In this document: piece after piece, positions 1-11,666 of the stretch
How the letters are laid out: every line of letters begins with the position of its first letter
How positions within the stretch are numbered: position 1 is the first letter of the stretch
DNA from: Portulaca oleracea
Lineage: Eukaryota; Streptophyta; Magnoliopsida; Caryophyllales; Portulacaceae
Length of the DNA: 64,000 nt
Assembly: GCA_029582165.1 (NCBI GenBank)
Contig: CM055883.1
Coordinates: 18,694,501 to 18,758,500 of the forward strand
Reading direction: 5' to 3'
Translations under genes and position numbers: made by a program
Notes under the pieces: model-generated
Told to the model about the DNA's origin: nothing
What the model saw: the letters and a program-made list of their open reading frames with translations, nothing else
The model's database searches: none

Positions 1-1768
1 CTTAGAAAGAAAGAGGATTGATAGAGGTTAACATACGGTTAAAAACAAAATTGAACACCCCCTCAGGCTAACCAATCAAACACATCAGTCCATCAAGCAA
101 ACACCAAGATTAGTTTGGAAGAGAACAAAATCAATGTATAATAGAGAGAAAGAAGTTTTCGGAATAAAGTGGAGAGAACAAGTACTTCAAATGCGAAAAA
201 CCGCCAACAGTCTTAAGATAAATGCAAATATGTGCGGTTGGTTATGGACGTAGGCCAGTCAAAAGAGCAAACCTCACTTTAGGATAAAAACTGAACGCTC
301 AAACACTCAAATGTGAATGTATGTGGGTTTTCCTCATACTCAGACCAAAAGAAACAACCTACCATAGGCTTGGTAAGAATCTCGCTGTCCACCGCTAATA
401 TGCAAATACACAAGTGACAATCAAGAGGACTTTTAGGGTTGTAACGAGGCTTAGGTTAAGGGAAAGGAGTTGTAATATTTAGGTATGAGGAGTTAAAGAG
501 CCATGCTTGGATTGATTGTCGACAAATACATTACTCTCAACTCACCTTCTTGCTTAATGTATGCAAGGAACTCACTTTTCTCCCTCATTGATATCAAACA
601 CCTCAACTAATCTTTACAACCAGGTCAAAAACTTTCAGAACTTTAAAATTGAATCTCCCTAATTACCCTTTTCTTTTGAATTCTTTTTTTCAATTTTTTT
701 TATATTTTATACTTCTTTTTTTTTTTTGGTGGGTGATCGGGGAGAAGAAATATAAAAATATAGCTTCGACCTCAATATATCACAAAAACATCATAACCAA
801 TTGGCTAAGTGAAAATTAATCGGGAAGTATAATGTGTCCCAATAAAATCAAAATTACACCCCAACATCTCAATTCCATTCATAGCAACGCCAAACCAATT
901 TTCGCTCCCGAAAAAATGAACTCTCACAACATCCAAGCAAGGCAAAGGGTAGGAATTAATAAAGGTCAAGGCTTGTATTGTTAGGGTTTCATCACAAAAA
1001 GAAAGGTAATGAAAGGCTAGGCGGGGCTAAAGAAGGGTAATAATATCGTTAGGGAAGGCTATTTGGCTATGTAGTTTAATTAATAAAGAAAAGAATGCCT
1101 CAATCATATTGTCACAATATGCAATGCAAAGATGCAGTTTCAAACAAGATGCAAAACAAGTTCTAGAAGATCAACTAATGGTGGAGTCTCTCAAGGAATA
1201 AAAGAATTGATAAAAATGATCAATTCGCACTTTTAGGCTATGTGGACTCACGGGATAGGGCTCAATCATCTAAACCTAGCCCAAAGATTTGCGACACGTA
1301 TATTTACACTAAGTAAGATAGTCAAAGCAGTTAAACACACCTTTCAGAACTTGACTCAAAATCAGAGGAATTAAGGAAATCAGTTTCAAAAACTTTTAAG
1401 TTCTCAACCGAACTTTTCAAGGTAAAGCAAGACAAACTGAAAGTCTAATCGGTTTACAAATCATCACTAAAGGTATTCCGGACATGCTAATCCTAATCCT
1501 ATATTATATTTTTGGTTTTTTTCCTTATCTTTTCTAAATTTTTTTTGGTCTTTTTCTTAATTTTCTAATTGTTTTTTGGATTTTTCAAAGGTGAATGCGA
1601 ATGAAAGAAAAAAAAAAACAAACTAAGAAAAGAAGGGAAAAAAAATCTGTATACTTCTACCTAATGCAATCTAGGTGAATGTAATTCTAAAACTAGAAGA
1701 AAAACTAAAAAGAAACCTTAGAATGGAAAAACTAAAAACAAGCAACGAAAATCACACAACTAAGAAAC
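1..1768 (-). repeat. Non-coding 3' internal tract of E1
   Basis: No long reading frame is present. The minus strand of 420-480 matches the plus strand near 16561-16620 (a run ending in tagccccgttacaacccc), so this is the same non-coding tract that follows gag-pro in the element at 10188-18403. A-rich and T-rich low-complexity runs lie at 660-730, 1500-1580 and 1590-1650. I see no protease, RT or integrase, so E1 is probably non-autonomous, at least within the part shown. Confidence 0.65.
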
Positions 1769-2722
1769 TCAATTAAAAGCTATCTTTTCCAAAAGATTCT
1801 TAATAGTCTCTTTTTGTTCTTGCTGGATTGACACATGAATTTTCACTATAGATTCTAAGTTCGGGTTTCGGTCAACAGAGTGGACTTGTTGGGTTTGGTC
1901 GTTACATGCTATTTTCGTAGGACATGCTGAAATCTCATGCTTGGTCGAGTTACGTAGTGAAAGTGAGGGTGCATGTGAGTCTTGACGTTCTATTTTTTTC
2001 ACCAAAGTATCAAGTTTAGCAGTTAATAAAGAAATCGCATTAATATTTTGCTTACCTCCCGCACTATGGCGGGGTTCCGACCATTGACGTGAATTGTTCG
2101 CCAAATTTTCGATCAAGTCCGTGATCTCAAGTATAGTCTTGTTCATGATATCGCCTCCAGTAGCTGAGAGGATGCTTTCTCTTGTCAACTTGTTTATTCT
2201 GTCAAAGAATGACTGGATTGGAACCCAAGGTTCGAATCCGTGTTGAGGACATTGGCGGAGAAGGTCCTTGAATTTATCTCAAACTTTATAGAGCGGCTCG
2301 TCAGGCTCTTGGGTGAATGTCGAAATCCAATTCCTCAAGCTAGTAAGCTTGCTAGGAGGAAAATATCTTGCCAAGAATGTGCTGGCGAGTTCGCTGAACG
2401 TGGTGATTGAGTTGGGAGGGAGCGAGTCAAGCCACTCCCATGCTTTACCTTCGAAAGAGAATGGGAAGAGCCTCAGTTTGATAACATCTTCCTAGACGTT
2501 GTTGGCCTTGAAGGTATCATAGGCTTGGTGGAAGAGGCGTAGGTGGTGGTTTGGATCTTCACTTGGATGTCCATGGAAGGGTTCCTTGGATACTAAGTCA
2601 ATTAAAGATTGTCGCAGTTCGAAGTCATCAGCTGCGATAGCGGGGACTGCGATTACGGACTGGGGGTTATTGAGTGTCATATATTGGCCCAGTATTCGTA
2701 GTTGATCGGTCATCTCTTCCAC
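1769..2722 (-). pseudogene. gag: gag polyprotein remnant of E1
   Basis: The N-terminal piece (2722-2492) contains FHGHPSEDPNHHLRLFHQ, which matches FHGHPSEDPNRHLHIFRQ in the gag at 11793-12968. This is the conserved start of the Athila-type capsid region. The C-terminal piece (2188-1769) contains NSRQWSEP and INAISLLTAKLDTLVKKIE, matching the end of the same gag. Between 2491 and 2189 the reading frame is broken by stops or frameshifts, although the nucleotide sequence is still gag-like on the minus strand. Upstream (2820-2723) the sequence reads open with an E/Q/K-rich stretch, so the true start may lie before 2722. Gag would form the virus-like particle; this copy cannot make a full protein. 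Confidence 0.8.
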
Positions 2723-2861
2723 TTTACACCTAGCTTCTTCTTCTTGTTGTTGTTCTTTCTCCAGTTCTTTGCTTTTTGCTACTTTCTCGTAGGGTTCGTC
2801 TAGTCTCGGGATCGAATCCGAATGATAAATCTTTTTATGTAAACCTGAAAAAGGACAAAAA

Positions 2862-2973
2862 CAAGAATACCAAGCGTAATCAAAAGTAATAATAAAGAAG
2901 ATAAAGAAAATATATTGAGGTAAATCAAGAAAATCAAGAATACCAAGCCTAAACCCTAAACCCTAAACCCTAA
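2862..2973. repeat. Interstitial telomere-type repeat at an LTR break, with 14-bp direct repeat
   Basis: Positions 2948-2973 read as 3.7 copies of the plant telomere unit CCCTAAA. Immediately to the left, the 14-mer CAAGAATACCAAGC occurs at 2935-2948 and again at 2862-2875. Homology between the E1 LTR and the solo LTR at 33688-35115 stops exactly at the telomere-like tract (near 34316 in the solo LTR). The tract therefore sits at the edge of a deletion rather than being part of the LTR. Confidence 0.75.
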
Positions 2974-3567
2974 TATATTAGAAAGGCTCCCCGAAGGGAG
3001 GAATTACAGAGAAAACCTATACTAAACAGCGTGTCGAATAAAATAGAATAATTTTCGAATACCCTAACGTATGCGGCGTGTATTTCTTTTATACGGAAAC
3101 ACAAGACGCTGGCAGCGTCCAAAAAGCACCACCAGCCTCTGGAATTTTCCTTCCGGCCAAACTTCCTGCCCAAGACGCTGCTGGGGTGTGTTTAGGCCCT
3201 GGTGGGGGGGTGATAGGCGCTGGTGGGGGGTAAATTCACGCTGGCTGGGGGTCTTCCTTGGCGTGTTATGGGCCGAGGTATAGAGTTGGGCCGTGCTTTT
3301 CTTTTCCTCTTTTACTCTTCTAGGAATTATTTCTTCAAATTTCTTCCTCTTTTATTCCTCACTTCAACTCTTCTCAATTATTCCACTTTTCTTCTAATTT
3401 CTTATGCTTTTTTGGTGAAATTTCATTAAATCCTGCAAGGCATACCAATTCTCGAACAAGTGAAGAATATCATAGAAATTGGTATAAAAACATGGAATTT
3501 CGGGTATAAAAAGCATGAAATATATGAGTTTTGAGCCCTAAAACTACTATATAAAAATCACTTATCA
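2974..3567 (-). repeat. Truncated 5' LTR of E1
   Basis: From 3567 leftward this matches roughly the first 600 bases of the 1428-bp solo LTR at 33688-35115. The match includes the TGATAAG start, the T/A-rich U3 and the cluster of GCTGG/CCAGC dyads (for example GACGCTGGCAGCGTC at 3105-3119). It also includes a TATA-like box near 3092 and the cccgaagggagg segment near 2990-3001. The remaining roughly 800 bases of LTR and the primer binding site are missing. Confidence 0.8.
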
Positions 3568-5652
3568 GAGAGCGCCATCTACTACTTGAGTAAGATATTC
3601 TTGCACTACGAAAGTCGATATGCAGACATAGAGAAAATGGCTCTTGCGCTAGTATGGGCCACCAAGAAGTTAAGACATTTCATGCTTTCACATACTGTAT
3701 ATGTCATAACTGAGAATAATCCTATCAAATTTATCATGGAGCAGCCTACCATCAACAATCGCATTGCTCGATGGGTGGTCATGCTTTCGGAGTCCAATCT
3801 TCTGTTCTTGCCTCAGAAATCCATAAAAGGACGGGTTGTTTCAGATTTCCTAGCCGCTTCTCCATCACAGGAACCTCCAAGCACTCACTTGGAATTCCCA
3901 GATGAGGACGTATTTTTCACTGATGAAGTAACATGGGAAATGTATTTCGACGGAGCTTCTAATCAAATGGGTATTGGAGTAGGAGTACTATGATCTCTCC
4001 AGAAGGGGCACATGTCCCTGTATCTGTAAAGTTGGACTTTGATGCTACTAACAATGTTGTAGAATATGAAGCATGTATCAGAGGTTTGCAAGCCGCCTTG
4101 GCCTTAGGCATACGCCATGTAAAAGTCTTAGGGGATTCTAGCCTCATAATTAACCAGGCTAAAAATACATGGAAGGTCCAGAATGAATGTCTCATGGCAT
4201 ATCAACGGAAGCTTTTGGGACTTGCCGATCAATTTGAGAAAATCAGTTTCCAGTACCTCTCAAGGGATCACAATGAATTAGCTGACGCCCTAGCCAAGTT
4301 GTCTTCAATGATATCCATACCATCAAGCACGCTTCAATTACCAGTAGTAGTGGAGCGACAGTATGAACCAGCATATGTTTGCCATGTGGGAGCACAAGAG
4401 GAAGAAACTGAGGAATGGTTCCATGACATATACAACTTTCTGCGGAAAGGAGAAAATCCAGCTGAGTTGAGGACAGCAAGCAGTTAGGTCTCTAGCAACA
4501 CAATCCTCCTTAATCCAAGATCGACTCTACAAGAAGTCACCTACGGGCATTAATTTGTTGTGCATTGATGCTAAGAGTGCCAGGGAGATCATGACTATTG
4601 TGCATGGAGGAGAGTGCGGTCCCCACATGAATGGACGAATGTTAGCAAAGAAGATTCAAAGGGCTGGTTACTATTGGACCACTATGGAGGTAGATTGCTT
4701 AGAGTTCGTTCCAAAGTGCAACAAATGCCAAGAATATGACAACCTACAGCATCAACCTCCGTCATACCTAACCACTTTGACATCTCCGTGGCCATTCTCG
4801 GTATGGGGTATTGACATCATTGGCAAGATACACCCAACCGGAACAGGAGGACATGAGTACATATTGGTCGCCATCGAAGACTTCATTAAGTGGGTGGAGG
4901 CAGCCTCTTTTGCTAAACTCACATCCAAACACGTGGCCAAATTCATCCTTTAAAACATCATATGTCGATACGGAGTACCTCATGAGATCATTAGTGACAA
5001 CGGAAGCCATTTTTGGAAGGAAGTGGAAGCCTTGCTCGCCACTTACAAAATCCAACATCATCGGTCTTTGCCATACCGGCCTCAAGCCAATGGAGCTGTG
5101 GAAGTAGCCAATAAGACGGTGTCAAGGATTATCAAGATGATGGTCGTCACTTACAAGGATTGGCCAGATAAATTAGCATTTGCTCTATGGGGATACCGAA
5201 CCTCTATACGAACTGCTACGGGGGCAACATCGTATTCCTTGGTATATGGGATGGAAGCAGTCTTACCAATTGAAGTAGCGATCCCTTCGTTACGAATAGT
5301 GGCCGAAAGTCAGTTACCAGAAGCAGAATGGGCTAGGGCAAGGTTCGAATAGCTGATGTTGATGGATAAAAGGCGATTAAGAGCATTACATAATGTGCAA
5401 GTATACCAAAATAGGATTACTCGAGCTTTTAATAAGAAGGTGAAAAGTCGTTCGCTTCAAGTAGGCGATTTGGTGCTTAAGGAGATGAGGGCACCTATGC
5501 AGGATCCAAGGGGAAAATTTGCACCTAATTGGAAGGGTCCTTACATGATTAAGGATATTTTGTCGGGAGGGGCAGCTCGGCTCGCTACCATTGATGGAGA
5601 AGATATAATTCAACCAACAAATTTGGATCAACTTAAGCGATATTATGCTTAA
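3568..5652 (+). pseudogene. pol: Tat-type pol 3' half: RNase H, archaeal-type RNase H, integrase
   Basis: The frame is open from 3568, directly abutting the E1 LTR. RNase H motifs YADIEKMALALVWA and KLRHF come first. A second RNase H follows, with YFDGASN (3942), EYEACI, GDSSLI and ADALAKL; this duplicated RNase H marks the Tat lineage. Integrase shows an HHCC zinc finger (H-G-G-E-C-G-P-H to C-N-K-C, about 4594-4730) and a DDE core: D in GIDIIGK, D in ISDNGSHF, E in GAVEVANK. A GPY-like end (GKFAPNWKGPYMI) precedes the stop at 5650. Damage consists of frameshifts near 3990 and 4475 and in-frame stops at 4951 and 5350. The enzymes would degrade the RNA template and insert the cDNA; this copy is dead. 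Confidence 0.88.
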
Positions 5653-5896
5653 TATAACCAAGCAACTGGAAAACTAATTTTCAGACACTTGGGATATATT
5701 TAATAAATGCTCATGTGCTAAAAATAATAAAGTTTACAAGAACACAATGTTGATGAATAGATGTGTCTCCTTTATTAAGTGAAAGTGCGAGTACATTGTT
5801 TGTAACATAAGAAAATTCAAAAGGCATAATTAAATAAAAGATTATTCTGGCAAAGCAGTTTCAATTCCTTCATTCCATCCACCTTCTAACCTTGCT

Positions 5897-6097
5897 TCAC
5901 TTTCTGTACTTCGCCAGTCGTCTCATGGTCGGTCTCCATGTCTCTAGGTTCGTTAAGAACTTTCTCTTTGTTTTTAGGCTTATAGGCCCGCTGCCTGATT
6001 TTCGTGCCTCCACCCTTAGACCAAGTCTATCTTTCACTGAGTCTCTTGCGCCAAGACGGTCTTTTACTGAGGTACGAGGACCCAACCTTTCCTTCAC
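5897..6097 (-). pseudogene. Short frame with three KDRLG-type repeats, possible last exon of the antisense gene
   Basis: The 66-codon minus-strand frame contains three tandem units of the form (V)K[ED]RLGxRxS, followed by a K/R-rich tail. Repeats of the type SVxDRLG are frequent in retrotransposon proteins of plants. That is family knowledge from memory, and I cannot align it here. The frame lies 41 bases beyond the stop of the DUF7745-like gene (6138), on the same strand. It could be a further exon of that gene or the remains of its C terminus. Bases 5653-5896 between integrase and this frame hold nothing else I recognise. Confidence 0.35.
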
Positions 6098-6137
6098 AGG
6101 TGCTTACCTTTGTGTCGCTTCCCCAGCACGACGAGAT

Positions 6138-7278
6138 TCAGTAGCGGCAATCAACCATCCATGATAACCATTCGATCATCGAACATCGAAGCATCAATTG
6201 ATCGGGGGTCTCACACAGAAGCTCAGGAATGTCCTGCTTGCAGCCCATCTGGCGCTTCACTCGCGCCGGAAAATAAAAGGTCATGTGCGTCAAGCCGGGG
6301 AGGCACACATAAGCACTACGGAAATCATGGGTCACATACTCGGAAATGTGCCACCATTCGATCCACCATACAATCTCTCGAGGCTGCTTCAAGAACGCAA
6401 TCTATTCCGTTATCGAGCGAAGGTTGGTGTACTTTCTTTTTCTCTAGCAATAGTTCGCCAACGCCAATGAACTCCAGGGCTCTTCAATGAGGCCTAAGTG
6501 CTCCATTAACCAGATCTGTCCAACAATTAGCCAGGGTTAGAATTGCACACCAATTCTCCCAAACCAAAAAAAATAAAAATAAAAAAGACAGAAAACCCGC
6601 GCGGGTTTTGTAAACAGTAGAGGCAGAAAAGAAAAAATCAGACAGTGGCAGAAAGGATACCTGAAGTAGCAGCGGGCTCCCTCGAAAGTCATGTTCTGGA
6701 TTCGGATCATCCAAGCCCATCATGGTTTCCGCTAACATTAGGGGTACGGGATTGTAGCCTCGGGACATGTCGTCGATGATTTGGATTAAATTCGCCGGTC
6801 CGGTTCTTTTACCGCCATGATAAAAGCAAAACTCGCCAAGGAAACATAATACGAGCACTCGCACTCGTATCACGAGACCATATTCCAAAGTATCAGGAGA
6901 TTGAAAATATTCAACTACAGTTTGGAAGTGTACCTTTTCGCCGAATATTGCACTCCCGATGACCAGAGAGGGAAGACATAAGAGCTCCTTGTATTGCTTG
7001 TGGGTGTCCATTGGTATGGGAGGCGACGTCGGCCGAGCAAAATGATTTGTCCCTAAGATCGAGGACCATTCCTCCGGGAGCGGACAAAATTCCTTTTACG
7101 CGAAGCGAAAGACATGCATTTTCGGATCCCAAAAAGTCTCCGCCGCACGGAGGAAATCGTGGTTAATCCTCACTTGTCAAAGACTCAACAAGCTCGTCAG
7201 TTTGTATCTTCCGAGCTCTTTCTTTTCTTCCTTGGACAAGGTACTCATCCAAGTTGCAAGTTTCTTCTCGAAGGCCAT
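6138..7278 (-). pseudogene. DUF7745-like gene, antisense in E2, two exons
   Basis: The start at 7278 (MAFEKKLATW) opens exon 1 to 6661. It carries FLRAAETFWDPKMHVFRFA, then EEWSSILG, and ends in a hydrophobic stretch and GLDDPNPEHDF. A GTATCC donor at 6660 and a GGACAG acceptor at 6516 bracket a 145-bp intron that contains a perfect CG-rich palindrome (6592-6609). Exon 2 (6515-6138) gives WLMEHLGL, WWIEWWHISEYV and RVKRQMGCKQDIP; the last resembles the RVxRQFGxxQxIP motif of plant mobile domain proteins. FWDP..HVFRF and the PLPEEW-type motif resemble the plant DUF7745 family from memory. In-frame stops are at about 7177 and 7096 (exon 1) and two more early in exon 2, so it is a pseudogene. 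Its function in the family is unknown. Confidence 0.6.
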
Positions 7279-8227
7279 GAGAATAGGGGGATGTTATTTG
7301 TGTTTTTAAATATGTGAAGAAGACTTTGAAGTGATGATGAGGATTGATGATTACATGCATAACATGGGGTATATATACACCTCCATTCAAGCTCAAAATG
7401 GAGAAATACAACCAGCAATGATCACATAGTCGTTGCCCTCCATATCCCATGATTTCAGCCCATCAAGCAACGGCCAGTAAAAACAAAAGGGAAATAAAAT
7501 CAAAACCCGCGCGACTTTTGATGTGTCTAGGACCGCGTTCGCGCTCGCCCAAGCCCAAAGTCGGGGCCTGCTGAGGAGAAAGCCTGCGCGGGCTTTCAGA
7601 CGATATGGGTCCCCTTTCCGCAATTCGGCTTACCCGCCTCTGATTGTATTTGGGCCATGGAATCAAATTGGCCCGTTTGTGTATTTTTAATGTTTCGAAT
7701 CATGACTCAATGATGCTCGGTTCTGAATTTTTTTCTCGAGTTTAATTTCACACTTAAGTTTTGTTTTCTTTTTATTTTCTTTTTTGTTTTTGGGGAAGCG
7801 GGATTAAGTTGGGGATTAATCCCGTCATGTAGAGAGTCGTTCAATGCATCAATAAGATAAAGTTGTGTGTTCACCAAGTCTTGCATATAAAATAAGAAAT
7901 AAAATGCATAAAAGTCTTGCATTAAAATTAAAAAAAGTAGTACAAATTAGCTTGCATAACAAAAAATAATAGTAATAATAAAAAAGAAAGATGCATAGAG
8001 TCTTGCTTGTCATTGGTATGATCACCACAGAGAGCCCGAATCGCCGCTGTCCTTAACCAGGTCGGCACCAGCATGAGAAGTCCTAGTGTTAGAAGCGCCA
8101 GCTATACCAAAATAGGTGTCCCGGGAATAGTAGTCAGAACCAGGTGTTGTCTGCTGCGGCCCAAACAAGGGAACTTCGGAAGGATGCACGCTCGACGGTG
8201 ATGATATGGAATGCTCCCGTGAACAAG
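7279..8227. other. Spacer between the two antisense genes of E2
   Basis: No gene is seen. A TATATATA box for the DUF7745-like gene lies at 7370-7377. Two diverged copies of the AAACCC/GGGTTT dyad lie at 7502-7519 and 7579-7596. A T-rich run at 7726-7790 and an A/T-rich stretch at 7920-7990 precede the 3' end of the PMD gene. A short frame at 8378-8022 on the minus strand only overlaps the PMD tail in another frame. Confidence 0.6.
7370..7377 (-). promoter_or_regulatory. TATA box of the DUF7745-like antisense gene
   Basis: TATATATA lies 92 bases before the proposed start at 7278 on the minus strand, a normal distance for a plant core promoter. It suggests that the antisense gene has, or had, its own promoter instead of relying on the LTR. 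Confidence 0.5.
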
Positions 8228-10182
8228 CTAGCCATGAATGGTCAGGAACGCGCCACTCACCAGAAGGGTAGGCCATACAGGACAAGTTCCGTAACCGGGG
8301 GTTGGCCAACCAGAATAGGTAGATCCTCCTAACCAAGAGTTTTGGGGTGCAGACCACTCTTGCGTACCCGCAGGCCATGAAGGACCCATTCTAGGAGGCA
8401 GGACTGGCCATCCAGTAGAGCAAGAGCCAGAACCAAAGGAGGAGGCGTCGTATGGTGTAGGACGTGAGGTAGCGTCATCCGCTAGGGCCTGACCGCCAGG
8501 GTACCCTACGGATGCACCTGAGTCATGGTCCCTCACCACAATCTCTCGACCACGGCGAGCTGAACGCACTAAAGCTGGAGTGCGGTGGGTATGAGAAGGC
8601 CAATTGGTGGCACTCGATTCTGAAGCATCCTCCACCCAATAAGAACGAGGCTGGGTATCGCCACCATACCCAACGCTGTGCTGTGACTCCCCTTGGCCAA
8701 GATGCTCTTCTAAGGACATCTGAGCCATGTCTTCATTAATAGGTCGTCGGCCTCTGCTATCAGATCCGCTACGATGTGACCCTGTGGAATGGTGACCTTC
8801 GACCATGATGCCTTTACCACGACCCTCCGGCACAGCTGCTAAGGGAGGACGAGATGACCCACCAACCTCTTCCCGAGATCGACCCCGGGAAGAATATTCC
8901 CTTGCAGAAGAACGACGTGGGGGCTCGGTACGAGGAACTCCTGCAGTAGAGCGTCGAGGTGGTTCCCGAGGAACACACTCAGCGTCAGCCTCCATGTCAG
9001 CTCGTTCGGAGGTATTCCCGCGATATCTGCCTGAGCCAGTGAATGACCGGTTGACGTGCTTCAACATAGTACTCCATTCTTTGGTCATTTGCCTGAAGAC
9101 AGATCATCGTGGCTGAAAGGCAATGAGAACAAAGGTTACACATATATAAGTAGCACATGAGGTAAAAGGAAGCAACAAGAGATGAGGGATTACTGGTTTC
9201 TGATCAAACTCTTGGAGTGCAGAGCACTGACTGCTAGTCTCAACATCCAAGAAACCACCGATCTTTCTCCCCGCCGGTTGGGCTTCTACCTCAACAGCCA
9301 TGGCATAGGGCCCCAACTACAGACTTTATGGTTAGGAGCAGGTCAAAAGCACAACATAGGAAAAGTGGGAGATACCTACCACTCGGGGCGCTAGACGGCT
9401 CAAGTAGCGTTGGAATTCCTCAATTAAATGCTCCTGTGGAACATCATGCACGAAGTTGTCAAAATCTCGACCAAGAATCGAATCTCCCAAGACGTCCGGA
9501 GTGACGCGCCAAGGCTCGAACATGTGCTCTGGAGGATCCTAGAGTATGAGGCCAGGATATCCACCCAGGATCTGCCACGTTGCTCTCTCCCCCAGGTACT
9601 ATATGAAGCCCGAGGGTCCCTCCATCAGGATGCGGAGGTGAGTATCGTGCTCCACTTGTTGCAAAGGGGTGGGCAACCCACTCGAATCAAACCTCGCCCA
9701 TGGACGCCCGTTCACCTGGTCCTGTGAAAGAAAGAAAGTCATTTCAAGAATGGAGGTAAAAAAAATAAAGTAAAGATGTCAAGCATAAAGAAATACAGGG
9801 GTGCGATCATCTAATGCGCGACGGATATGGTCAAGGCTGCCCGGCTGGAATTTCTTCCCTCGAATGTCCTCAGCAGTCCAGCGTTCAGCAGCTGGAACCG
9901 TCTTATTTCTCTTGGAGCGAATGCCCAAGGACTGGTTATACTCATATGCCCATGACTGCATAAATATAAAGTCAAAAGAAATAGCAAAAGAGTAGCAAAA
10001 CTACAAAGAGAAGAATCTCGAGTACGTACCTCGAGCACCTTCCACAAAGAAGGACCATACTGAAAGCAGGTATGAGACTCGTGGAGGTAAACTGGATCAT
10101 CATCCAGCGTCAGTCTGACACCGCGACGAAGCCAGAGGAGGAAATTCGCATACGCAGGCTTGCCCCAATTCAAGTTCCGAAC
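8228..10182 (-). pseudogene. Plant mobile domain (PMD) gene, downstream half, exons 2b-6
   Basis: This continues the gene cut at 10183-10187. Exon 2b (10182-10030) reads VRNLNWGKPAYANFLLWL and ends at a GTACGT donor. Exon 3 (9955-9797) has SWAYEYNQSLG and ERW. Exon 4 (9721-9380) has NGRPWARF, YLGERA, FEPWRVTPDV and FQRYLSRLAPR, with two in-frame stops near 9602 and 9540. Exon 5 (9316-9194) is short. Exon 6 (9112-8228) is a long Arg/Ser/Gly-rich tail, typical of MAIL/MAIN-like PMD proteins, ending in Gly-Trp-Pro-rich segments. All introns are GT-AG and only 66-81 bases long. PMD (PF10536) proteins of the MAIN/MAIL1 type act in heterochromatin silencing and development in Arabidopsis; many relatives occur inside transposons. 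The function of this copy is not known. Confidence 0.75.
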
Positions 10183-10187
10183 CTCGT
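10183..10187. repeat. Target-site duplication CTCGT, left copy
   Basis: CTCGT immediately before the TGATAAGTGC start of the 5' LTR is repeated at 18404-18408 immediately after the 3' LTR. It is a 5-bp duplication, as expected for Ty3/gypsy integration. Confidence 0.95.
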
Positions 10188-11503
10188 TGATAAGTGCATT
10201 ATTTGCACTTTATTCTCGGTGTTTTAGAAGCATAATCATGATAAATTTAGGCCAAAAATGTGTTAAACCTTCCCCATTTCTCTATTTATGCTTGGTCTTT
10301 GTATTTTTGGTATTGATTTGCAGGTTCAGGGCCAAAAAGTTGATTTTTGGAGCAAATTTGGTAAGGCCAAGGGTACCACGGGCATCAACTACTGTTGATC
10401 AGACCGTGGCAAAAATTTCAGCAAGAAACGAGCAAAAATTGGCCGGACAGCGCCAACCTCGGTCTGCCCGAGGTTACAGCCACGGACCGTGGTTGGAGCT
10501 GTTTTCTCGCTGTGGCAGTTATTTTTGCGGAAATAAGCTGGGAAAAGATGGAGAAGGCGGTTATCAATCATCCTGGGCAGAAAAAACAGAGTTTCTTGAG
10601 TAATTTCTTCACCAAAACATCTTTATCCATCGAGAATCAATCTGAAGAATTTGACGAATTGAGATTCGAGAGGAAGCACACGATACTCGTGAAGTACTTT
10701 CAGCTCGGACATCGATAGACTCTACGGAACTCCTCCTAGTGTTCGCTTTACTCTTCTCTTATTTCTTTCTTAGTTCTAGAATTGATTACCATGTTTAGAA
10801 CGCATTTCTTGTTTCCAATGACTAATTGTGAGTAGATTTCGTTCTTTCTAGGGTTTTATGAACCAACGTTATGGTGTTTGATTAGATTGTTTTAGTTTGT
10901 GCTTGAATTCTTGATTGAATCAATAGAAGGTTGCGTATTTCCTGCTTACGAATGATCTTAAGGCCTTGGATGTTTGTAATTCTCAGATTAACCTGAGAAG
11001 TACCGAAAGGTGAATTAGGAGAATTTGACTACCAACCTGTCTACCTAGGTTTACGAAAGTTGAAAAAGGAGTAGTAAACTAGGAAATCGTTAGATAACCT
11101 GACTTTTTGAGACCTTCAATTTTGTTTAACCTGAAAGGCAGACGAAAGTTGTTGATTAGGTTAGTCGGGATAATTCTATTTAGCATCGAAAGTGCGATAG
11201 AATTTATAGGTTATCGATTCTTGATTCGTTCGAGTTACTTTGTTGCGCATGCTTTAACTTGTCTTTCAGACCCTGTTGTTAGGTGAGTAAAACCCTAGAA
11301 GCCTTCATCCATTGAACTACCTCAAGCTTAACTTTTCTTGTCAACCTTAGTTTTAGTTAGTTCGTTAGAAATCATTTAAAATCATCAACCCGATTGGCTT
11401 AGCAATTAAGTAGAGGGATAGTTCACTGCGTTACTAGACTAAGTCCCTGTGGGATCGACCTTGACATTGCTACAATAGTACCCGTACGCTTGCGGCCCTT
11501 TCA
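10188..11503 (+). repeat. 5' LTR of TR-GAG
   Basis: It begins TGATAAGTGC and ends GCGGCCCTTTCA, 1316 bp. The U3-side dyads are ACCTCGGTCTGCCCGAGGT (10456-10474) and CCACGGACCGTGG (10480-10492). The end (acccgtacgcttgcgg) resembles the end of the solo LTR at 33688-35115. Compared with the 3' LTR (1314 bp), I see scattered single-base differences only, which points to a fairly recent insertion. Confidence 0.93.
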
Positions 11504-11509
11504 AGTTTT

Positions 11510-11527
11510 TGACGCCGTTGCCGGGGA
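11510..11527 (+). promoter_or_regulatory. Primer binding site, tRNA-Asp type
   Basis: TGACGCCGTTGCCGGGGA starts seven bases after the 5' LTR. It differs by one base from the tRNA-Asp-complementary site TGGCGCCGTTGCCGGGGA used by Athila-type elements and seen unaltered at 53194-53211. Confidence 0.85.
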
Positions 11528-11666
11528 CTTTGTCCCTAGTAGCTATTAAGCGAAGACTCTCAAATTGACTAAGCTGTTTTTTTTTTTATTTTCTTTCCCT
11601 TTCTTGTGATCCTTTCTTGATCTTGATTGTATTTCATTTCTTGTTTTTGCTAGGTACTCTGGGTGT

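Larger units (their letters stand above)
1..3567 (-). mobile_element. E1: Athila-type Ty3/gypsy element, gag part, 5' end on the right
   Basis: Read on the minus strand, this element starts with TGATAAGTGATT at 3567, the same LTR start as the solo LTR at 33688. It continues through a truncated LTR, a gag remnant (2722-1769) and a long non-coding tract that runs off the window at base 1. It interrupts the Tat pol gene that resumes in frame at 3568. Its gag and its 3' tract resemble those of the element at 10188-18403, so both belong to one Athila sub-lineage. The expected 5-bp target duplication (GAGAG on the right) cannot be checked because the left end is outside the window. Confidence 0.8.

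Noticed and set aside
6110..6490. Plus-strand frames of 90-126 codons
   Set aside because: Antisense shadows of exon 2 of the DUF7745-like gene, which has family motifs on the minus strand.
8144..9116. Plus-strand frames opposite the PMD tail
   Set aside because: Shadows of the Arg/Ser/Gly-rich exon 6; no motif.
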